Shown here in pieces: positions 6,504 through 14,736 of a DNA stretch of 34,768 bases. The translations under genes and the position numbers were made by a program. Position 1 is the first letter of the stretch; the number at the start of each line of letters is the position of its first letter. Source of the DNA: an uncultured Oscillospiraceae bacterium (lineage in GTDB: Bacteria; Bacillota; Clostridia; Oscillospirales; Acutalibacteraceae); NCBI GenBank assembly GCA_959601025.1, contig CAUGOD010000031.1, forward strand, positions 1-34,768, given 5' to 3'. Below the pieces are notes generated by a model, which saw nothing but the letters and a program-made list of their open reading frames with translations, ran no database searches and had not been told where the DNA came from.

Positions 6504-9145
6504 ACATCGTCAACAAGGTTACCCTCAAGACCCTGCAGAAAAACAAGACCCGCACGATCGTCACCATCATCGGGGTCATCCTGTCGGCCGCAATGATCAC
6601 AGCGGTCACTACCTTTATTTCCAGCATGCAGGCGCTGATGGTCAACTCGGTCATCCGCTCGGCAGGGCCATGGCAGGCGTCGCTGGACGCTATCCCCTGG
6701 TCGGTCGCCCAGGAGGAGGCGGAAAACGGGAAGCTGAAAGCCACCGGCCTGCGCCATGAAGTGGGATACGCGATGCTGGAAGGCTCTCTCAATCCCAGCA
6801 AGCCTTACCTTTACATTGACGAGCTGGATTCCTCCGCTGCGGAGCTGTACGGCCTTCAACTGGTATCCGGGCGGATGCCCCAGACAGCGGACGAGCTGGC
6901 AATCCCTGAGCATGTTTCCACAAACGGCGGAGTAGAGTTCCAGATCGGCGATACCCTGACGCTGGAGATCGGCGACCGGTATCTCATTGGGGCGGAGGAG
7001 GCGGGAAAGCTCGGCCAGAACAACGGCTGCTGGCCGGAGGAGGCTCCCGAAAAGCTGACGATCCGCGAAACCCGCACCTACACCATCGTCGGCTTCTTCA
7101 AGCGGCCGGATTACGAGGGATATTCCGCCCCTGGATACATCGCCGTCTCCGTGCTGGATACGACGACCCTGTCCGACAGCGATCCGGTGACCCTCGCCTT
7201 CATCGCCAAGAACGCCCGGGACGCCGCCGGGCTGCCGGAAGCCCTGCTGGAAAAAAACGGGCTGGACGTCAGTTCCTACTCCCTGCACAGCGACCTGCTG
7301 GACTACATGGGAGTAGGGGTACGGACCGGGTTCAACGCCATCCTGTACAGCATGGGGGCCATCCTGATCGCCCTGATTATGGTTGGCTCGATCTCCCTGA
7401 TCTATAACGCCTTTGCTATCTCGGTAAGCGAACGCTTCAAGCAGTTCGGGATGCTGGCCGGAGTGGGCGCCACCGCCCGTCAGATTCGCAACTCCCTCTT
7501 CTTTGAAGCCAGCTTTATCAGCGTGATTGGCATCCCGCTCGGAATTTTGTCCGGCGTCGGCGGTATCGGCGTGACCCTGTACCTGCTGAAGGATGTGTTC
7601 CGCTCCTTCTTCAACGGCAGCTCGCAGCCGGTGGATTTCACCCTGTCGGTGTCAGTCCCCGCCGTCGTCGCCGCCGCGGTGGTCGGCTTTGTTACCGTCC
7701 TGATCTCGGCATGGATCCCCGCCCGGCGAGCCGCCCGCGTTTCCCCCATCGAGGCGATTCGCCAGACGGGAGAGGTGCGGATAAAGAGTAAGCAGGTCAA
7801 GACCTCCCGCCTGACCCGGAAGCTGTTCGGGATCGAAGGGAATCTGGCGATGAAAAATTTCAAGCGGAACCGCCGTCGGTACCGGGCCACCGTCTTTTCC
7901 CTGGTTATTAGCATTGTGCTTTTTCTTTCCGCCTCCTCCTTCTCGTCGTACATGTCGGAGGGAACCAACAGCGCGTATGCCAGTCCCAACTACGATCTCT
8001 CCTTAGCGGTTTATCCGTTTGAGGGAGAAGAACAGCAGCAGGTGATCGGCACGATCGCCGCGATGGACGAGGTGAAAGCCTGGTCGGTGGTACGCTCCGT
8101 GGGGGGATACGTCGACCTGCCCGCCTCCCTGGTCCGTTCCGCCCTGCTGAAGGGGGACGAGCCGCTGGTGCAGACCAACAGCGACGGAACCGCCGCGCTT
8201 CAATATGATGTTTATGCCATCGGAGACGAGGCCTTCCGCGCCTATCTCGACAAGCTTGGCCTGAAGGAAGCGGATTACGCCGATCCCGCCTCACCTCGCG
8301 GAATCGTCCTGGTCAAGCAGCGCTATCACGACCGCAGCGGCCAGCTTCAGACCGGCGAGCTGCTGACCTCCCTGCCAAAAGGCGCGGTAACGCTTCGCGC
8401 CCCCTCCTATTCCGAGGATGATTCCGGTCGGGAGGAGGAAACGGGGGAAGCTTCACTCACTCTGGCAGTCATCGCCGACGAAGCCCCGCTCGGGGTGGAC
8501 GACTACCTCTTCAACCCCTGCGTTTTTTCCATCGTCCTGTCGGATGATACCTTTGACGCGCTGTTTGAAGGCTTCCCTGAAAACAGCCGCACCGGCGCGA
8601 TGATGATGATTTCCTGCGACACGGCTGCGGCGGCCGCGCTGGAAAAAAAGATCGATCAAACGATCCAGGGCCTGGGCTATGCCGGCGTTTCCACCTATAA
8701 CACTCAGGAAACGATCCAGCTAAGCCGGAATCTGGTGCTGGTGGTAAACGTATTCAGCTACGGCTTTATCGTCCTGATTACCCTGATTACGGTGGCCAAC
8801 GTTTTCAACACCATCTCCACCAACGTCAACCTCCGCCGCCGGGAGTTCGCGATGCTCAAATCGGTCGGGATGACCGACGGCGGCTTCAACCGGATGATCA
8901 ATTTCGAGTGCCTGTTCTACGGGCTGAAGGCGCTGCTGTACGGCCTTCCCCTGTCCCTGCTGGTCACTTGGCTAATCCACCGTTCCATGAATCTGGGAAT
9001 CGGCATCGGCTTCCGCATCCCATGGATGCAGGTCCTGTTCTGCGTGATCGGGGTATTCCTGATCGTCTTCATTACCATGATGTACGCGATGTCCAAGGTA
9101 AGGAAGGAAAACATTGTGGATGCGCTGAAAAACGAAAATTTATAA
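6500..9145 (+). CDS. FtsX-type ABC transporter permease, eight transmembrane segments
   Basis: This 881-residue protein is the membrane partner of the preceding ATPase. It is built as two repeats. Each has one N-terminal helix (about 20-42 and 464-484), a large external domain (about 45-275 and 485-740) and three C-terminal helices (about 279-303, 335-362, 385-406; and about 745-775, 815-835, 848-870). FtsX-domain hallmarks follow the second helices, such as SERFKQFGMLAGVGA and RRREFAMLKSVGM. Eight helices and two big outer domains differ from the ten-helix BceB permeases normally paired with BceRS kinases. A role in exporting or resisting a membrane-active compound is plausible but unproven. 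The start overlaps the ATPase stop by four bases. Confidence 0.9.
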   Translation: MNIVNKVTLKTLQKNKTRTIVTIIGVILSAAMITAVTTFISSMQALMVNSVIRSAGPWQASLDAIPWSVAQEEAENGKLKATGLRHEVGYAMLEGSLNPSKPYLYIDELDSSAAELYGLQLVSGRMPQTADELAIPEHVSTNGGVEFQIGDTLTLEIGDRYLIGAEEAGKLGQNNGCWPEEAPEKLTIRETRTYTIVGFFKRPDYEGYSAPGYIAVSVLDTTTLSDSDPVTLAFIAKNARDAAGLPEALLEKNGLDVSSYSLHSDLLDYMGVGVRTGFNAILYSMGAILIALIMVGSISLIYNAFAISVSERFKQFGMLAGVGATARQIRNSLFFEASFISVIGIPLGILSGVGGIGVTLYLLKDVFRSFFNGSSQPVDFTLSVSVPAVVAAAVVGFVTVLISAWIPARRAARVSPIEAIRQTGEVRIKSKQVKTSRLTRKLFGIEGNLAMKNFKRNRRRYRATVFSLVISIVLFLSASSFSSYMSEGTNSAYASPNYDLSLAVYPFEGEEQQQVIGTIAAMDEVKAWSVVRSVGGYVDLPASLVRSALLKGDEPLVQTNSDGTAALQYDVYAIGDEAFRAYLDKLGLKEADYADPASPRGIVLVKQRYHDRSGQLQTGELLTSLPKGAVTLRAPSYSEDDSGREEETGEASLTLAVIADEAPLGVDDYLFNPCVFSIVLSDDTFDALFEGFPENSRTGAMMMISCDTAAAAALEKKIDQTIQGLGYAGVSTYNTQETIQLSRNLVLVVNVFSYGFIVLITLITVANVFNTISTNVNLRRREFAMLKSVGMTDGGFNRMINFECLFYGLKALLYGLPLSLLVTWLIHRSMNLGIGIGFRIPWMQVLFCVIGVFLIVFITMMYAMSKVRKENIVDALKNENL

Positions 9146-9180
9146 ACGTGTGATGAACCTGTGATCGAATAATCGACCTG

Positions 9181-9224
9181 ACCGGCGCGCCTTTCCCTCT
9201 GGGAATCGGCGCGCCGGTTTCTTA
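9181..9224 (+). terminator. Rho-independent terminator after the ABC operon
   Basis: ACCGGCGCGCC (9181-9191) pairs perfectly with GGCGCGCCGGT (9208-9218) and is followed by a T-rich stretch. It lies about 35 bases after the permease stop codon and closes the ABC transporter operon. Confidence 0.9.
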
Positions 9225-9239
9225 TAAAAATATCCTTTC

Positions 9240-9283
9240 GGAAAATATTTTCCTCCGGCCGGGCATACTCTTTATTGTATGCC
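9240..9283 (+). promoter_or_regulatory. Two palindromes upstream of tspO
   Basis: A perfect 14-base palindrome GGAAAATATTTTCC (9240-9253) is followed by GGCATAC/GTATGCC (9262-9268 and 9277-9283) with an eight-base AT-rich spacer. Both lie 90-130 bases before the tspO start. They could be operator sites, or the second could fold in the leader RNA. No clear -35/-10 pair could be assigned. Confidence 0.4.
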
Positions 9284-9369
9284 GGACGGTCTTCCGGCCG
9301 GTCCGGCCCCTTCTTTCCGCCGCTGGAAGGGGCGACCGACAAAAACGCGGCGGAGAAACGAGGCCGATT

Positions 9370-9861
9370 ATGATCTCCTCCCACACCAAAACCGCCCGCA
9401 ATCCCTTCACCCTGCGGGCCTTTCTGTTCTTCGAAGCGCTCACCCTCGGTGCAGGGCTGCTCGGCGGGCTGCTCGGCGGAACCAGCGGCTTCGACCGGCT
9501 GGTCAAGCCGCCGCTCACGCCGCCGGCCGCCGCTTTTCCCATTGTCTGGACGATTCTCTACCTGTTGATGGGCTTCGCGGCTTATCTGGTATGGAACGCG
9601 AACGATATCGACGGCGCGCGGGTGCTGCGGATGTACCTGTTCCAGCTGCTGGTAAACATCCTCTGGCCGTTTTTCTTTTTCCGGCTGGGATGGCGGCTGT
9701 TCGCCTTTTTCTGGCTGCTGTTCCTGATCGCGCTGATCACGCTCACCCTGTCCGGCTTCCGGTATATCAGCCGTCCCGCCTACTGGCTGATGCTCCCCTA
9801 CCTGCTCTGGACACTCTACGCCGCGTATCTGAACCTCGGGTTTTACCTGTTGAACACCTGA
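9370..9861 (+). CDS. tspO: TspO/MBR family membrane protein
   Basis: TspO proteins are five-helix membrane proteins that bind tetrapyrroles and other hydrophobic ligands and have been linked to stress responses. The 163-residue length is standard. Family marks include the loop KPPLTPPAAAFPIVWTILYL near residue 46 and the C-terminal LLWTLYAAYLNLGFYLLN. Five hydrophobic segments are visible (about 17-37, 56-76, 86-104, 109-128 and 136-160). The family is called tryptophan-rich, though several of the usual Trp positions here are Phe or Leu. The gene has its own upstream palindromes and is followed directly by the serS promoter. Confidence 0.9.
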   Translation: MISSHTKTARNPFTLRAFLFFEALTLGAGLLGGLLGGTSGFDRLVKPPLTPPAAAFPIVWTILYLLMGFAAYLVWNANDIDGARVLRMYLFQLLVNILWPFFFFRLGWRLFAFFWLLFLIALITLTLSGFRYISRPAYWLMLPYLLWTLYAAYLNLGFYLLNT

Positions 9862-9869
9862 AAAAGGCC

Positions 9870-9898
9870 TTGAAAAATACGCGGGGATAGGGTAAAAT
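9870..9898 (+). promoter_or_regulatory. Sigma-A promoter of the serS T-box transcript
   Basis: TTGAAA (9870-9875) and TAAAAT (9893-9898) are 17 bases apart. The predicted start near 9905 places the T-box leader at the head of the transcript. The -35 box begins only nine bases after the tspO stop codon. Confidence 0.8.
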
Positions 9899-9949
9899 AG
9901 GAAAAAAGTCAAAAGCGCACTGCCGGTGTAATAGTTCAGGTCTCGCACC

Positions 9950-10190
9950 GGTGAACGAAAAGAAAAGGCCGTTGCGGGCGTTCAGAGAGCCGGTGGAAGG
10001 TGCGAACCGGCGTCCTGTTCCGGCTGTTTCCGCTTTTCGAGCGGCCGGCGAGGAGCCGGAAGGGAGGCGCCCTTTACCGCGCCGGAAAGGGATCGCCGGC
10101 CGGTCCGGAGAAGAAGGCGCCGGGCGGCGATAATTTGGGTGGCAACGCGGAGTTTTCCGTCCCATGCAGGGGCGGGGCTTCGCGTTTTTC
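9950..10190 (+). promoter_or_regulatory. T-box leader (tRNA-Ser responsive) of serS
   Basis: A T-box leader senses uncharged tRNA and lets transcription continue when charging is low. The diagnostic T-box sequence TTTGGGTGGCAACGCGG is at 10134-10150. Stem I closes with CGAAAAG (9956-9962) and CTTTTCG (10033-10039). Its apical part has the AG bulge CAGAGAG (9983-9989) and the GGTGCGAA distal loop (9999-10006). On the 3' side the best specifier is TCC at 10029-10031, a serine codon that would match tRNA-Ser(GGA). A GC-rich terminator hairpin ends in GTTTTT at 10184-10189. The class is certain; the specifier was assigned by manual folding. Confidence 0.9.
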
Positions 10191-10238
10191 TTTTGAAAGT
10201 GCGCCAAGACTGTTAAAAACACATTGGGAGGAAATGGT

Positions 10239-11516
10239 ATGCTGGATATTCATCTGCTGCGGACCGAACCGGAACGGGTCAAGGAAAACATCCGAAGGAA
10301 ATTTCAGGACGAAAAGCTGCCCCTGGTAGACGAGGTAATCGAATTCGACCGCCAGTTCCGGGAAGCGAAGGCCCAGGGGGACGCCCTGCGGAATAAACGC
10401 AAGGTGGTCAGTAAAGAGATCGGCGGTCTGATGGGCAAGGGCCTGCGGGACGAGGCCGAGCAGAAAAAGGCGGAGGTCGCCGCCATCGCGCAGGAGCTGG
10501 ATGACCTGGAAAAAAAGGAAGCCGAGCTCACCGCCAAGATACGGGAGCGGATGCTGGTCATTCCGAATATCATCGACGAGTCCGTCCCGATCGGAAAGGA
10601 CGACAGCGAAAACGTGGAGGTGGAGCGCTTCGGAGAGCCGGCGGTCCCGGATTTCGAGGTCCCCTATCATGTGGACATCATGGAACGGCTGAACGGCATC
10701 GACCTGGACAGCGCCCGGAAAACCAGCGGCAACGGCTTTTATTATCTGAAAGGAGACATTGCCCGCCTGCACAGCGCCATCCTCTCCTACGCCCGGGATT
10801 TCATGATCGACCGGGGGTTTACCTATTATGTTCCTCCCTTTATGATCCGCAGCGACGTGGTCACCGGGGTGATGAGCTTCGCGGAAATGGAAGGCATGAT
10901 GTACAAAATTGAGGGCGAGGATCTCTATCTCATCGGCACCAGCGAGCATTCCATGATCGGCAAATTCATCGACACCGTACTGGAGGAGACCGACCTGCCC
11001 CAGACCCTGACCAGTTATTCCCCCTGCTTCCGCAAGGAGGTGGGCGCCCACGGCATTGAGGAACGGGGCGTGTACCGTATCCATCAGTTCGAAAAGCAGG
11101 AGATGATCGTGGTCTGCCGGCCGGAGGACAGCATGGACTGGTTTAAAAAGCTGTATACCCATACGGTGGATTTCTTCCGTTCATTGGACATCCCGGTGCG
11201 GACGCTGGAATGCTGCTCCGGCGACCTGGCCGACCTCAAGGTGAAAAGCGTGGACGTGGAGGCCTGGTCCCCCCGCCAGAAGAAATATTTCGAGGTGGGC
11301 AGCTGCTCCAACCTCGGGGACGCGCAGGCCCGCCGCCTGGGCATCCGAGTACGGGGCGAGAAGGGCACCTGGTTCCCCCACACCCTGAATAACACCGTGG
11401 TAGCCCCGCCCCGTATGCTGATTGCCTTCCTGGAGAACAACCTGAAGGCGGACGGAACCATCCGTATCCCAGAGCCGCTGCGGATGTATATGGGCGGCAA
11501 GGCCCATATCGGATAA
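10239..11516 (+). CDS. serS: Seryl-tRNA synthetase
   Basis: SerS charges tRNA-Ser (and tRNA-Sec where present) with serine. The product has 425 residues, the usual length. The N-terminal long coiled-coil arm (about 30-100) that grips the tRNA variable arm is followed by the class II core. Motif 2 is seen in SYSPCFRKEVGAHGIEERG and motif 3 in NNTVVAPPRMLIAFLEN. The start is the ATG at 10239, behind GGGAGGAAATGGT; an upstream in-frame TTG coincides with that ribosome site and is not used. Expression is controlled by the T-box leader just upstream. metY follows after 42 bases and is probably co-transcribed. Confidence 0.97.
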   Translation: MLDIHLLRTEPERVKENIRRKFQDEKLPLVDEVIEFDRQFREAKAQGDALRNKRKVVSKEIGGLMGKGLRDEAEQKKAEVAAIAQELDDLEKKEAELTAKIRERMLVIPNIIDESVPIGKDDSENVEVERFGEPAVPDFEVPYHVDIMERLNGIDLDSARKTSGNGFYYLKGDIARLHSAILSYARDFMIDRGFTYYVPPFMIRSDVVTGVMSFAEMEGMMYKIEGEDLYLIGTSEHSMIGKFIDTVLEETDLPQTLTSYSPCFRKEVGAHGIEERGVYRIHQFEKQEMIVVCRPEDSMDWFKKLYTHTVDFFRSLDIPVRTLECCSGDLADLKVKSVDVEAWSPRQKKYFEVGSCSNLGDAQARRLGIRVRGEKGTWFPHTLNNTVVAPPRMLIAFLENNLKADGTIRIPEPLRMYMGGKAHIG

Positions 11517-11558
11517 AAAAATCAAAAGAAAAACGCAAGCAGAAAGGATGACGCAGCC

Positions 11559-12833
11559 ATGGAGTGGCATATCGACACCAAATGCATTCAGGAGGGCTGG
11601 AAGCCAAAAAACGGGGAGCCCCGGGTTCTCCCGATCGTGCAGAGCACGACCTTTAAATACGACAGCGCCCAGACCCTCGGCGACCTGTTCGATCTGAAAA
11701 TCGGCGGGGATTTCTACACCCGTCTTTCCAATCCAACCACCAATGCGGTGGAAGCGAAGATCGCCGCACTGGAAGGCGGCGTGGGCGCGTTGATGACCTC
11801 CGCCGGACAGGCTGCCTCCCTCACCGCGGTGTTGAACATCGCCCACAGCGGCGATCATATTATCAGCGCCATCGCCATCTACGGCGGCACCTTCAACCTG
11901 TTCAACAAAACTCTGCGGGAAATGGGGATCGACGTGACCTTTATCGATCCCGACGCCGATGAGGAGACCCTGAACGCCGCGTTCCGCTCCAATACTAAGC
12001 TGCTGTTCGGAGAAACGTTGTCCAATCCCGGGCTGTGTGTGCTGGATATCGAGATGTATGCCCGCGCCGCCCACGCCCATGGCGTGCCGCTGATCGTGGA
12101 CAACACCTTCCCCACCCCGGTGAACTGCCGGCCCTTTGAATTCGGCGCGGATATTGTCGTCCATTCCACTTCGAAATACCTGGACGGCCACGCCACCGCG
12201 CTGGGCGGTGTCATCGTGGACAGCGGCAGCTTCGACTGGACGCAAAACGACAAATTTCCCGGCCTGACCACCCCCGATGAAACCTATCACGGCATCACCT
12301 ACACCGAAGCCTTCGGGAAGGCGGCGTACATCACCAAATGCCGCACCCACCTAATGCGGGATCTCGGGGTGACTCCCAGCCCGCAGAACGCTTTCCTGCT
12401 CAGCCAGGGAATCGACACCCTCCACCTGCGGATGGAGCGGCACTGCTCCAATGCGCAGAAGGTGGCGGAATACCTGCAGGGCCATGACCGGGTTACCTGG
12501 GTGAGCTATCCCGGCCTGCCGGATAATAAATATCACGCTCTGGCGCAGAAGTACATGCCCCACGGTACCTGCGGGGTAGTCTCCTTCGGGGTAAAGGGCG
12601 GCCGGGACGCGGCCTGCCGCTTTATGGAAAACCTGAAGCTGGCCCAGATCGTCATCCATGTGGCCGACCTGCGCACCTGCGTACTCCATCCCGCCAGCAC
12701 TACCCATCGCCAGCTCAGCGACGCCCAGCTCGCGGAGTCGGGCGTCACCCCCGACCTGATCCGTTTCTCGGTGGGGATCGAGCATCCCGACGACATCATC
12801 GAGGACATCCGCCAGGCGCTCGCCGCGTTGTAA
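11559..12833 (+). CDS. metY: O-acetylhomoserine sulfhydrylase (PLP-dependent)
   Basis: MetY makes homocysteine from O-acetylhomoserine and sulfide, feeding methionine synthesis. The 424-residue length fits this branch of the Cys/Met metabolism PLP enzymes. The PLP lysine is K206 in VVHSTSKYLDGHA, with D181 in VDNTFPTP contacting the cofactor ring and LTSAGQAA-like phosphate contacts near residue 80. The insert typical of the O-acetylhomoserine group is present (SGSFDWTQNDKFPGL). Substrate choice within the family cannot be proven by eye. It follows serS closely; serine and sulfur amino acid metabolism are linked. GAAAGGATGACGCAGCC precedes the ATG. Confidence 0.88.
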   Translation: MEWHIDTKCIQEGWKPKNGEPRVLPIVQSTTFKYDSAQTLGDLFDLKIGGDFYTRLSNPTTNAVEAKIAALEGGVGALMTSAGQAASLTAVLNIAHSGDHIISAIAIYGGTFNLFNKTLREMGIDVTFIDPDADEETLNAAFRSNTKLLFGETLSNPGLCVLDIEMYARAAHAHGVPLIVDNTFPTPVNCRPFEFGADIVVHSTSKYLDGHATALGGVIVDSGSFDWTQNDKFPGLTTPDETYHGITYTEAFGKAAYITKCRTHLMRDLGVTPSPQNAFLLSQGIDTLHLRMERHCSNAQKVAEYLQGHDRVTWVSYPGLPDNKYHALAQKYMPHGTCGVVSFGVKGGRDAACRFMENLKLAQIVIHVADLRTCVLHPASTTHRQLSDAQLAESGVTPDLIRFSVGIEHPDDIIEDIRQALAAL

Positions 12834-12864
12834 CCGCTTTCATAAAGAAAGGAGACCGATTGGT

Positions 12865-12975
12865 ATGAAGGGACTGTCCATCAGCGCGTTTATCCTTGGA
12901 GTCTGCGCCGCGGCTGCCGGGGCTACGGCCGTCGTGTTCAGCTGCATCGCCTTCTCGAAAACCCATCGCTGGTAA
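12865..12975 (+). CDS. 36-residue single-pass membrane peptide
   Basis: This short ORF begins 31 bases after metY and has a strong ribosome site, AAAGAAAGGAG. The peptide starts MKGLSISAFILGVCAAAAGA and ends FSKTHRW. Almost all of it is one hydrophobic helix (residues about 5-28) with a basic tail, so it should insert in the membrane with the tail in the cytoplasm. I do not recognise the family. The ribosome site, spacing and helical composition argue for a real gene in the serS-metY operon, but there is no homology evidence. Confidence 0.6.
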   Translation: MKGLSISAFILGVCAAAAGATAVVFSCIAFSKTHRW

Positions 12976-13019
12976 AAAGCCCGGTGTTGAAAAGGCGGCA
13001 GGCCTATTTCACCATTTAG

Positions 13020-13126
13020 TAAAAGCCTTAGAAGGGCATAATACGGACAACGCCCTTTAAGGGGCCGCCATGAGAGTCACCCATGCAGTTGGCCGACCCA
13101 TTCGCGGTTCCTTAAAGGGCTTTTCT
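13020..13126. mobile_element. End structure of a degraded IS200/IS605-type element
   Basis: This is the non-coding flank beyond the 3' end of the transposase remnant. It contains the motif CCTTAGAAGGGC, a GGGC/GCCC hairpin (13034-13037 and 13052-13055) and a CCTTTAAGG palindrome (13054-13062). The element end at 34440-34550 has the same order and spacing, with CCCTAGAAGGGCC, CCCCT/AGGGG and about 100 bases to the transposase stop. IS200/IS605 elements end in subterminal hairpins rather than inverted repeats. Confidence 0.6.
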
Positions 13127-13228
13127 TTATGCCTTGGTATTCTTGCTGCCCGTAAACGGGTCGATGAACTCCTTCCGAATCATCTGACCCGCTATCTGAT
13201 CCTCCTCGAATGAGCGTTTGATATACTC
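13127..13228 (-). pseudogene. tnpA: Truncated IS200-type transposase (C-terminal fragment)
   Basis: Only the last 33 codons of a TnpA transposase remain. They read EYIKRSFEEDQIAGQ then KEFIDPFTGSKNTKA before a stop, and match the C-terminus of the copy at 34551-34768, which has EYIRNQLEEDFASDQ and KEYIDPFTGSKNN. The Tyr of the EYI motif, the probable catalytic residue, is retained. Homology ends abruptly at 13228, just 13 bases from the stop codon of the FAD oxidoreductase gene, so the rest was lost by deletion. It cannot encode a working protein. Confidence 0.85.
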
Positions 13229-13241
13229 CGGTTTCTGCTTT

Positions 13242-14489
13242 TTAATGCTTTACGCGCCACTCCCGCCGGGGAGAGAACAGCCCCATTTCCTGGTTAGCCT
13301 TTCCCTGATACTGCTCCAGAAGAAGCCGGCTGGCGATATCGGAATACAGCAGCCCGTTTTCTCCGCAGCAGAGGGCGTAAGCCACCCGCTCATCGTCCGG
13401 AAGCCGTCCGAGTACCGGCAGGCCGTCCTCCGTCCTGCCGGTACGGGCGGCGTAAACGTAATCGACCGTAATGCCCCGGATAGCGGGGAACATCGTGCGC
13501 AGGCGTTTCTCCAACTGGTCGTACCGCCGCTGACCGGCGGAGGACAGCTCCAGCACACCGCCCAACCGGCCGCGCTCGTCCACCATCGCGGAACCGAGCC
13601 CGCCGATCAGAATCCGTCGATCGGCGGTGACGGTCAGGAAAATGTGCGGTTCCTCTTCGTTATGAATAAGACAGGGGCCGCGCCAGCCGGAAAATTCCTC
13701 CACCGGTTCGGTAACGACCGTATATACCGTAGCGGTGTGAGCCACGCCGCCGCATTGCTTATCGGTCTCCAGCCCGGCAGCCACAATCACATACCGTGCC
13801 GTTACCGTGTGCCCTGTCGCACATTCCAGACGAACGGCATCTCCTCCGCATTTATCCACGACCGTCACGCCGGTATTTTCATACACCCGAGCGCCGGCCT
13901 GTACCGCCTGCGAAGCGGCGGCATGAACAAGCTGATAGGGATCGACCTGTGCGCCGACGTTTCGGGAATATACGCCCGCCTCCATCGGAAAGGTAAACTG
14001 CTCCGCCGCTCCCATTCCGGTCAGCAGTTCGGCGTCCATTCCATTGTGCAGACGAAGGGAAAATTCCCGTCGGATGGTTTCCGCGCCTTTTTTCTCTTCG
14101 GCATACCGCAGGGCATCCATCCGGCGGAAGCCGCAGCCGCCCGCTTTTCCGCTGAGAGTCTCCAGGTTTCCGACGGCTTCCCGCATTAGCTCCGCCGCCA
14201 TCATCGCCCGGTCGGCGCCGATCTTTTCCACCAGGTCGGTCAGGCACTCCTCGCCATCCAGGCTCATCATCCCGCTGGATACCGCCGTTCCGCCGTAGCC
14301 GACCGGCTCTGCTCCCAACATAACCGTATCGCAGCCCGCCTGTGCGAATCGCATGGCGCACAGAGCCGCGGTCATCCCCCCACCGATCACCGCCACTTCA
14401 CAGGTTAAATCCTGCGAAAGCCAGGGGTATTGCGCAGGCGCTTCGTTTATCGCCGTCCAGAATACGGCTTCCGTCGCATTTTTTATCAT
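13242..14489 (-). CDS. FAD-dependent oxidoreductase (DAO family)
   Basis: This protein of about 415 residues belongs to the D-amino-acid-oxidase/glycine-oxidase-like flavoproteins. A dinucleotide-binding motif, VAVIGGGMTAALCAMRFA, lies near the N-terminus. A second FAD contact is seen in YVIVAAGLETDKQCGG, and the C-terminal stretch DYVYAARTGRTEDGLPVLGRLPDDERVAYALCCGENGLLYS is typical of the family. The substrate is probably an amine or amino acid but cannot be told from sequence. I prefer the ATG at 14489, about 11 bases after GGAAAGGA; the in-frame ATG at 14501 touches that site. It is a stand-alone gene next to an IS remnant. Confidence 0.85.
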   Translation of the reverse strand: MIKNATEAVFWTAINEAPAQYPWLSQDLTCEVAVIGGGMTAALCAMRFAQAGCDTVMLGAEPVGYGGTAVSSGMMSLDGEECLTDLVEKIGADRAMMAAELMREAVGNLETLSGKAGGCGFRRMDALRYAEEKKGAETIRREFSLRLHNGMDAELLTGMGAAEQFTFPMEAGVYSRNVGAQVDPYQLVHAAASQAVQAGARVYENTGVTVVDKCGGDAVRLECATGHTVTARYVIVAAGLETDKQCGGVAHTATVYTVVTEPVEEFSGWRGPCLIHNEEEPHIFLTVTADRRILIGGLGSAMVDERGRLGGVLELSSAGQRRYDQLEKRLRTMFPAIRGITVDYVYAARTGRTEDGLPVLGRLPDDERVAYALCCGENGLLYSDIASRLLLEQYQGKANQEMGLFSPRREWRVKH

Positions 14490-14552
14490 CCCGTTTTTCA
14501 TCCTTTCCCGCTGTGTCCGGTTTGCTGTCCCGGAAAAATTGTTGGATCATTT

Positions 14553-14590
14553 TTGCTCACAGAGGGTCAAAACCGACGCGCTGTGAGCAA
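14553..14590. promoter_or_regulatory. Inverted repeat upstream of the FAD oxidoreductase
   Basis: TTGCTCACAG (14553-14562) pairs perfectly with CTGTGAGCAA (14581-14590) across an 18-base spacer. It sits about 65 bases before the oxidoreductase start. It could be a regulator-binding site or a leader hairpin. There is no T run, so it is not an obvious terminator. Confidence 0.4.
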
Positions 14591-14664
14591 GTCGTTCTTA
14601 GTTTGCTTGATATTCCGCCGGATATACCCAAAAAGTAGAGGAAGAGAGGAAGAACGGTTATAAA

Positions 14665-14710
14665 CATACAAAAAGAAAAGCGCCCATACGGACGCTTTTC
14701 TTTTTGTATG
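14665..14710 (-). terminator. Terminator of nrdR, perfect 18-bp stem
   Basis: CATACAAAAAGAAAAGCG (14665-14682) pairs perfectly with 14693-14710 across a ten-base loop. T-rich tracts are present in both directions. It lies just past the nrdR stop codon on the minus strand. Confidence 0.85.
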
Positions 14711-14736
14711 CTCGTTCGTTTTTCTTTTCATCGCCG

